NCBI GenBank assembly: GCA_011009095.1
Contig: VTPC01091220.1
Coordinates: forward strand, 124,001-188,000
Length of the DNA: 64,000 nucleotides
Direction of reading: 5' to 3'
Source: Ignelater luminosus
Taxonomy: Eukaryota > Arthropoda > Insecta > Coleoptera > Elateridae
The notes beneath the pieces were generated by a model. That model was not told where the DNA came from, did no database searches, and saw only the letters and a program-made list of their open reading frames with translations. Position 1 is the stretch's first letter. Each line of letters starts with the position of its first letter. This document shows positions 57,073 to 64,000 of this stretch, in pieces. Position numbers and translations under genes: made by a program.

Positions 57073-58615
57073 GGGTCAATCCATTCCAGGTGGTCCAAAC
57101 CAGGTTGCTCGACCATTTAAAAAAGCTAATATTTTTACTTTACAACTTAAAGAAACGCGCCCTTAAAGGGATGTTTTTTTATGGAAGGGGTGCAATATTA
57201 AAGATAATTTGTTTTGCGCTGATACATATTGCAAAACACTTTATGCTGAAAAAGAAAGAAGCTCGAATCTTGCTTTCTTTAGTTTTTACACAGTTTCAAA
57301 AAGTCAAAATTTTCTTATTTTGCCTAACTTTAAGGTTTAATATCTCTGGTGGGGGACCAAATAAAAATTTGATTGATTTGGATATTATGTACCTCTATGG
57401 TGGTAAATTGCTGTAGAAATCTCAATTTTGATATTTGCGTATTGCGGGAGATGTCGAATTTTCAAAATGTTATTTAAAAACGTCGCAAACGTTTTTAATA
57501 TCTCTGGTGGGGGACCAGATAAAAATTTGATTGTTTTGGATATTATTTACCTCTATGGTGGTAAACTGCTGTAGAATTCTCAACTTTGATATTTGCGTAT
57601 TGTGGGAGATATTGAATTTTCAAAGTGTTATTTAAAAACGTCGCGAACGTTTTTAATATCTCTGGTGGGGGACCAGGTAAAAATTTAATTGTTTTGGATA
57701 TTATTTACTTCTATGGTGATAAACTGCTGTAGAAATCTCAACTTTAATATTTGCGTATTGTGGGAGATATCGAATTTTCAAAATGTTGTTCAAAAACGTC
57801 GCAAACGTTTAATATCTCTGGTGGGGGACCAGATAAAAATTTGATTGTTTTGGATATTATTTACCTCTATAGTGGTAAACTGCTGTGGCAGATATCGGAT
57901 TTCCAAAATGTTACTAAAAACGTTGACGATGTTTTTATATAACATTTTGAAAATTCAATATCTCCCACAATACGCAAATATCAAAGTTGAGATTTCTACA
58001 GCAGTTTACCACCATAAAGGTAAATAATATCAAAATCAATCAAATTTTTATCTGGCCCCCCACCAGAGATATTAAGCCTGAAAGTTAGGTCAAATCTGAA
58101 AATTTCGACGTTTTCAAACTGTGTAAAAACTAAAGGAAGCAAGATTCGAGCTTCTTTCTTTTTCAGCCTAAAGTGTTTTGCAATATGTACCAGCACAAAA
58201 CAAAATTAACTTTGATATTGCACCCCTTCCATAAAAAAACATCCCTTTAAGAGCGCGTTTCTTAAATTGTGCCACCAAATGTCAAGAGCAATTTTCACAT
58301 ACTAAATGACAATTCAGGACTTTAATGAAAGAAAGAAGAAAGATAGAGCACGGTTTATAAAAAACAATAGTTATTATTTGAAATGTCTATGACTAACCAG
58401 TCCGTTGGAAATCAATTTTCCGTAGATGTCTGCAAACGCAGAAATTAGCGTGCAGCGTGGAGTACAAATGGCCGTCATTTCTAAACGGTTAAGTATAAAA
58501 ATAGAATAATATGCGTTTTCGGCTACTCATACTTGAGGCAAATAACAGTAAAAATATTAATTTTTTTTCAAATGGTCAAGCTACCTGGTTTGGATCACTT
58601 GGAATGGATTGACCC
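57073..58615. mobile_element. Large palindromic element with internal tandem repeats
   Basis: The left end GGGTCAATCCATTCCAGG and right end GGAATGGATTGACCC are inverted. The arms match inward for over 400 bp, for example GAAAAAGAAAGAAGCTCGAA at about 57248 and its complement near 58150. Inside the left arm, a unit of about 157 bp starting TTTAATATCTCTGGTGGGGG is repeated in tandem (57335, 57493, 57652, 57808). One inverted copy lies in the right arm (about 57940-58076). The right arm also carries about 270 bp (58278-58548) not present in the left. Frames over the arms are mirror shadows and encode nothing known. It is probably a Foldback-like DNA element, and its superfamily is uncertain. Confidence 0.8.
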
Positions 58616-59739
58616 GATATTGTGTTTCACACTTGATACTTTTTATTGAACTAAAAATATCAGTACTTTTCGAAAAGTGATAGGAGTACATTTTATTAAA
58701 AACTTAAATCCTACATTCTTGTTGGGACACACAAACCGAATATGCAGATCTGCGGTGTATGCGTATGGTTTCCTTGGTAAAAGTGTAAATCATTGCTAGT
58801 GCAAGAAGGAACACAAAGAGAAGAGCTGATCTATCACCTTATGCAGCATTCTCTTTTTATTCGGAAACAGCGTGTATAGAATAGATTTAAATCACACTAC
58901 GGCATTGCCTTTTATGATGAAGGTGTAGAAGAATGATCGATTTAAAGTGTAACAGAAAATATTTTTTTGGGAAAATTTAAATCTCAGAATTTTGTTTCTC
59001 TAAACAAAACGCTATAGGTAACGCTATAAATATAACTATATACTATCCGTATTAGGCTGTTCTACCCTTTCTTTGGCCTCGGCATCTGGCCGGTGGTTTT
59101 TTAATCTTATAAAGGCTAAAAAGGTTATTTCGATGGGTGTAAACATCAATAAAAAACGTTTTGGATCAACAGCACTATTCTAAGCACTAAATTCAAGTTT
59201 TATTAATTATGACACAAAAAAGTCGTTAAAATATAGAAAATTTAATTTAAATGCAATATTCACTTTGATCATTTAAAAATCAAAAAAGACAGGGATTTAG
59301 TATTACAATAGAACTGTCCATCTTTTATTACTCATAGTTGTTGTAGCTTGATATCACTGCATTCTTCTTTGATATCTTCGTCGTCTTGCAAAGCAGTATT
59401 GATTGACAGTTTCCCAAATGCAATTAGTAAATTATCAATAAACCTTAACTGGATAATGAATAACAATGAGTCTGAAAAACAGATTTTATTGCCAGTATCA
59501 GAATCTCTGGATTACATCAAAAACACAAAGCCACCATAAATATCAAAAAGACGAATTTACTGTTAATTCAATTAAGCAATTTATATCAACACAGAGAATA
59601 TTCTACATTAATTTACACAACTTGTGACGCTTTCAAATGCTTTAACCCCTTTGTAATCCCATCCTGTGTTATTTATAAAAGTTAACAACTTGAAAATTTA
59701 AATTTTCCCTGAAATATATGTAAAAACCCCCTTTTAAAA
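58616..59739. other. Intergenic, no gene seen
   Basis: AT-rich. One short frame (59348-59539) is Ser/Ile/Asn-rich and unrecognised. Confidence 0.4.
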
Positions 59740-60130
59740 GCAACGTGAAGGTATAATAACGGTGTCCATAAACAAATGAAACAGGCTAGATGATAGCACT
59801 TTCAGTATAATCCGGGATATTATGGGGAAGCAGGAAAGCAACAGCAGTAGGATCAACAGGAACGGGGAAAACAGGGCATACCCACACACGCGTCGGTCGT
59901 GCTAGTTAGCGGCGTCGGCCATGCAACCCTGAGTAATTTAATTTGGTCCCTGAAAGTTTCGCATGATTACGTTTACAGGTGCTATTGATCTGCTTGTTAT
60001 ATGAGGGCTCAGCCCCTAACTCTGTTCATTTAGAATTGGACTTTTTCCAATCACGATTTTGCCGGATTTCGGGCCGGATTATGTTATTTATGATACTGTA
60101 GACCTTTTTTCGTTTACTGTGTTTGTAACA
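59740..60130. promoter_or_regulatory. Complex non-coding island, possible conserved element
   Basis: Balanced, non-repetitive sequence including GCGGCGTCGGCCATGC, GAGTAATTTAATTTGG (homeodomain-type core) and CATGATTACG. It stands out from the AT-rich surroundings. It is a candidate enhancer, by composition only. Confidence 0.25.
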
Positions 60131-62589
60131 CGTTGCGATGATTACCTACCGGGCAACTCTTAAATTACGTTAATTTATCACTTCAAATTTTACCCCCATT
60201 TTACTACCGCCCCGCGCTACCGCAATAAAAAAAATAATCTCGATACGTTCTCTTAAATTATTTTAAATAGAGCCTTTTGATATATAGCAGTAGTTTCTCG
60301 AAGTAAATTCTGCTGTTTTGTACTCTATTGTATGTGCAACTGTAGTTTAGTGATTCCGGAGTGAAGCAGAGGCCCCTAGGGACTCCCGGATTCGAGAACA
60401 CCGTCGTTCCGGCTGCAATGCATCAGACCGTAATGTGACAGAGCAACAGTCTGAATACAGACTAAAATAGATCAACAGGTCTAATTGTTCTAACTCCATA
60501 ATGAATTTTAAGCCGTCTTTCCCAGATGTATTTCGGAAAGCAGTGGCAGAAAACAAGAAAATAAAAAAACAAAAGGGAGAAATAATTCAAAAAACACAAA
60601 TAAGCGCGGAATTAAATAGAAATAAATTATTTTTTATTTTTCCTCCCTCTTTCCTCTTTTTCCTAGAAACATTTTTGCGTATGTCTAACATTAATGGTCT
60701 TGTTTTCCTCGGTTTCGTCAAGATTACAACCATAAATCCGTTTTAACTTGACGTCGCAAACTTTTTTGTGCGTTCTCGTCATTTCGTCCGTGTCCGTTTC
60801 CTGTTATATAGGGTGACCGTATTCCGTTCTCGCCATACTCCTTCCCTTACTATTACTATCCCTATAGCCCCAAGCACTATATAGAAGAAAATGTGTAATT
60901 TGCACGATTGTTTATCATTTTGTCAGTTTCGTATAAACCATTTTTCTATGTTGGAAATATGAAGCCTGACGAGAAAAAAGAGCAGAGGATTATTTTTATA
61001 AGAGTTTCTCGAGAAATCAACACAGAACGTTTATAATGATTTTTTTTCTTGAGTGAATTCGAACATAAAGATATTTTCGATTTATAACATTGAGCCCTCT
61101 GCTTCGATTTTTGGATTTATTTCATAAGATTCAATTTCGGCTGATTTCTTAATGCTATTGGCTACAATCTAGTAGAAACGCCGGTTTGATACATTTAACG
61201 GAAAGGTTATTAAAACAATTCAAATTGTTTTCTCATTTTAGTATTTTCTACCAATAGATTCAGGCATTCTGCTGATTGTGACCTGTCAGGTCGCACATTA
61301 TAAATTAAAAAAACTGAATTAGAAGTGTAAAGTCAATATTCAGCGAAATGATATACAAACAATTTAGAAAGATGACCTATTACCACGAAAACTGAGAAAC
61401 GTAAGCAGATTCTACCAGATCGTTTTTTCGATCAAGTTATGTTCAAATCAGCTCTAAAATTGCTCTGGCACATTCTAGAAAAGTTTAGAAATCAGGATTT
61501 ATGCTAAGGACTTCAGCTTATAAATGCTTTTCTTTAGTTTGATTTCTGCCGCAGATCACAAGAGCCCAACGGAAAAAGAGTTAATCCTGATAATATGAGC
61601 ATTCTGCAGGCGTCTATTCTTAAGAGAAGAAACAATCTTGAATGGCTCATAAAAGAGATAGATAAGGGCAGATATTGTCTCGCTTTCTGCGATCTGGGCA
61701 TGATACCCAATCTCTTTCTACACTAATCACAACTTTTAACAGAAAATCTTGAAGTCTGCCATACTAGTCTTTGACTTAATCATCAAGGGCAAAGATACTA
61801 TACTCCCTGAGAGTCTCTAATGCCTCCATCCAAGTACTTGAAATTGGCCAAAAGGTGTATTGTCTGATAAAGTATTCACCATAGAAATAGACCACAATAA
61901 CAAATAAAATTCAAAAGGTTTGAAATCCCGACATTATTCAGTGCCTCATCAGCAACTCAAACGAGTGTGCCAAACAGTATTATTGTTAAATACACAAACT
62001 CTGCAATGGTTACCATATTTTCGCGGTACTTTGGGCATCTAAGAAACTCCATACAAAATGTTTTTTTTCTCAAATAGTTCACTTTTTATCTTCAAACATT
62101 TCCAAAGATAAAACATTGAGTTACGAAGTTTTCTTCTCACCTTCCATCTTCTACGAACTTGAAAATTATTATTATAGCGGCTGTTTCAAGAATTAATACT
62201 GTAGGTACTTTTATGTTCCAAAAACCTTGATAATAGCGTGGAAGTTTGCAAAGAAAGCTCTGATTCCATATTTCTAATATCATAACTCTTGTTCAGATCA
62301 TTTCTGACTTCAACTTTGAAAGAGGAGATTACCTGTCTACTCCAAAGTTACTTTTCCTTTGTAATTTAAATTCTGTAGCTTGATTTCTACAATTTACTAG
62401 AATATAGAACATAAATCTGGCCCTCTTTAACTTTCATGTGGTAGCTAAAAGTTTCTGAATCCGCAACAAGTATATAATCTGTTGTTGCCCGGTCATTAAA
62501 AAGTCCAAAATATAAAAAGTTTGAAGCTTAAGCTGACGTTTATTCAATCAATATTGCCAAAAGTTATTTAAAAATGTTTTCTTATTATT
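60131..62589. other. Intergenic, no gene recognised
   Basis: Includes a short GC-rich patch with an imperfect hairpin (60355-60400, CCGGAGT...GACTCCCGG). Degenerate coding-looking pieces near 61560-61860 could be decayed retroelement sequence, without a recognisable motif. Confidence 0.35.
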
Positions 62590-62770
62590 GTAGTTCTTAC
62601 CAGACGAACTCTAAAGCTTTAAATATGCCGGCGCATTTATCTGAATAAAGAGAAAAATCATCCGAAATATCAAGTTTTTATTTTACAATTTTTTGATTAA
62701 GTTACAAGTTTTTAAAGCTTAAGACTTACAATACTGGACACTAGTTATGCGTAAATTCTACATAATATGG
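62590..62770. repeat. Dispersed repeat, copy 2 of 3
   Basis: Contains GTTCTTACCAGACGAACT and ATATGCCGGCGCATTTATCT as in copy 1. The end resembles GGACACTAGTTATGCGTAA, comparable with TAGACACTAGACGTACGTTAA in copy 3. Confidence 0.6.
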
Positions 62771-62919
62771 GAAGTTACCTAAAAAGGAGATTTAAGGAAA
62801 TTCAACAAAAAGAGGTTTATAACTCTACTGGGCTTATGACCAGAGCTGTTTTCAATAAAATAAAAGATTAAGTGATACCAAATTCTGAGCAAATCAAGCT
62901 GGGCTTAGAGCTAAACATT

Positions 62920-63430
62920 CGTCCACAGATAACATAAATATTTTGAGAATCCTGAGAAAACTGTGGAATGCCAGTAAGAGATGTAACATCATTTTCATTG
63001 ACTTTGAAGAAATACTCGACCGTGTCAACAGGGCACAAATGTGGAAAATTATACGTATGTATGGTATACTTGCAAAATATGCTAGCAGGTTGGTAAAATT
63101 ACTGGAACGAAGAAGTGACTAAATAGAGTGGCGTTAAACAAAGATGTCCAACCTGTTTTTAGTTATAATTAATTGGGCAATGAATAGAGTAGTGGACAAA
63201 AGAAGTGGAGTTACTTGAAGAGTATTTGACAGATTTGGAAATATTGAATGTGCAAATAATGTATGTCTATTAAAAGAAATAGAAACTCATATGAAGGAAA
63301 TCGAAAATTTACTTAAAGTAGCAGAACAAGTAGGTTTGGGCATAAATAAAAACAAATTCAAAGGTATGGAAGTAAATGTGGTAGAAAAGAAGAAACTTAT
63401 GTTAGAAAATGAAGAACTACAGACTATGCT
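62920..63430 (+). pseudogene. LINE (non-LTR retrotransposon) reverse-transcriptase fragment
   Basis: Plus-strand frames encode NIIFIDFEEILDRVNRAQMW, matching the IIFIDFKKAYDSVNR block of LINE reverse transcriptases. MYGILAKYASRLVKLL follows, then after stops ECANNVCLLKEIE at the place of the YADD catalytic box, and LLKVAEQVGLGINKNK. Two Asp residues of the box are replaced (ANN), several stops interrupt it, and the region between the blocks is shortened. It is an old, dead copy. The clade is unresolved. Confidence 0.7.
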
Positions 63431-63463
63431 AAATCGCCGATAACTTGAAACGGATCTTTATTA

Positions 63464-63715
63464 TCGTAGCTCTTACCAGACGAACTTTAAAGCTTTGAAT
63501 AGGTAGGGACATCTATCTGAACAGAGAAATATTAAATCTTTATTTTACGATTTTCTGATTAGCTCGCCAAGTTACTTTACCTTGTTTGGTAAAGAGCTGC
63601 CTGTTGAAGAGGTGTCTGCAGTCCGGCATACTAATCAATTATAACGCTTAGTACTTACAAAGTGTGTGATTTACAGTATTAGACACTAGACGTACGTTAA
63701 GAAAGACAAGGAAAT
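63464..63715. repeat. Dispersed repeat, copy 3 of 3
   Basis: Contains GCTCTTACCAGACGAACT and ends with AAGAAAGACAAGG like copy 1. It lies right after the LINE fragment. Confidence 0.6.
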
Positions 63716-64000
63716 TGTAGCAGCTAATCTTAAATATGTTATCTTAAGAGGTTGGCCAGTAACTTAGAAGATCTAAAAATCCTGGAAAAATTAAGGAATT
63801 GTCTTATGTAGTAGGTCAGGGAAAAGTAAAAAAAAATTCCAATAAAAACAACAAACTTAAGATTTCCAGGAAATCCATGATGTAGGATCTGTTACAACGT
63901 TTGCATGACCGTTTTTCACTTCTTTTTTGTTGTGTAACAGTGAATACGCCAGTAATATCAGACTTAAATTAGTCTTAGATAAGTGACTTTAAACCATTAA
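63716..64000. other. Intergenic end of window, nothing recognised
   Basis: AT-rich sequence with no gene, repeat end or RNA gene visible. Confidence 0.4.

Noticed and set aside
57063-58196. Repeated frames with NISGGGPDKNLI as a novel repeat protein
   Set aside because: The same frame appears in both arms of a palindrome and in its tandem units, so it is a product of repeat structure.

Overview
The window looks like AT-rich nuclear DNA from an insect. Genes have small introns with GT/AG borders and AATAAA signals, and they are separated by long stretches full of transposon debris. The gene set (a BTB/zinc-finger regulator of the Tramtrack group, a dual-oxidase maturation factor, a C3orf38 homologue and an m-AAA protease) and the abundance of Tc1/mariner, hAT-type and miniature inverted-repeat elements fit a holometabolous insect, perhaps a beetle. 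The order is an inference that the sequence cannot settle.

Layout. Positions 1-4400 hold transposon remains: a broken Ty3/mdg4-type gag region with a small hAT-like element inserted in it, and the first of two copies of a short MITE. A two-exon gene for an unrecognised serine-rich protein lies at 4429-5650. The BTB locus runs from about 6.4 to 20.2 kb. Two shared exons encode the BTB domain and a linker, followed by four alternative last exons, each encoding a pair of C2H2 fingers and each with an acceptor in the same phase. Its long third intron has collected a Tc1/mariner element with a hAT-like element inside it, another Tc1/mariner-like element, and several MITEs. The seven-exon DUOX maturation factor gene lies at 23121-26710, with a broken pogo/Tigger transposon in its third intron. 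A truncated LTR-retrotransposon fossil and more MITEs fill 27-31 kb. A C3orf38 homologue (minus strand, 31354-32284) and an AFG3L2-type mitochondrial m-AAA protease (plus strand, 32775-40327) are divergently arranged across about 490 bp. The last AFG3L2 intron (about 4.9 kb) interrupts the Walker A motif and is full of repeats.

From 40.4 kb to the end I find no complete gene. A candidate first coding exon encoding a signal peptide (45966-46065) ends in a good splice donor. Within the next 1.7 kb is an ancient tandem array in which a roughly 18-base core is kept while the rest of each unit has diverged. More GC-rich, complex islands (about 48.0-48.2, 49.5-50.1 and 59.7-60.1 kb) could be regulatory DNA of a gene whose other exons lie outside. 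Further on are two copies of a mariner-like transposase, a 1.5-kb palindromic element with internal tandem repeats, pieces of LINE reverse transcriptase and perhaps RNase H, and a three-copy dispersed repeat.

The four host genes show no common pathway. Two concern membrane-bound enzymes: dual-oxidase maturation at the ER, and quality control in the mitochondrial inner membrane. One is a transcriptional regulator.
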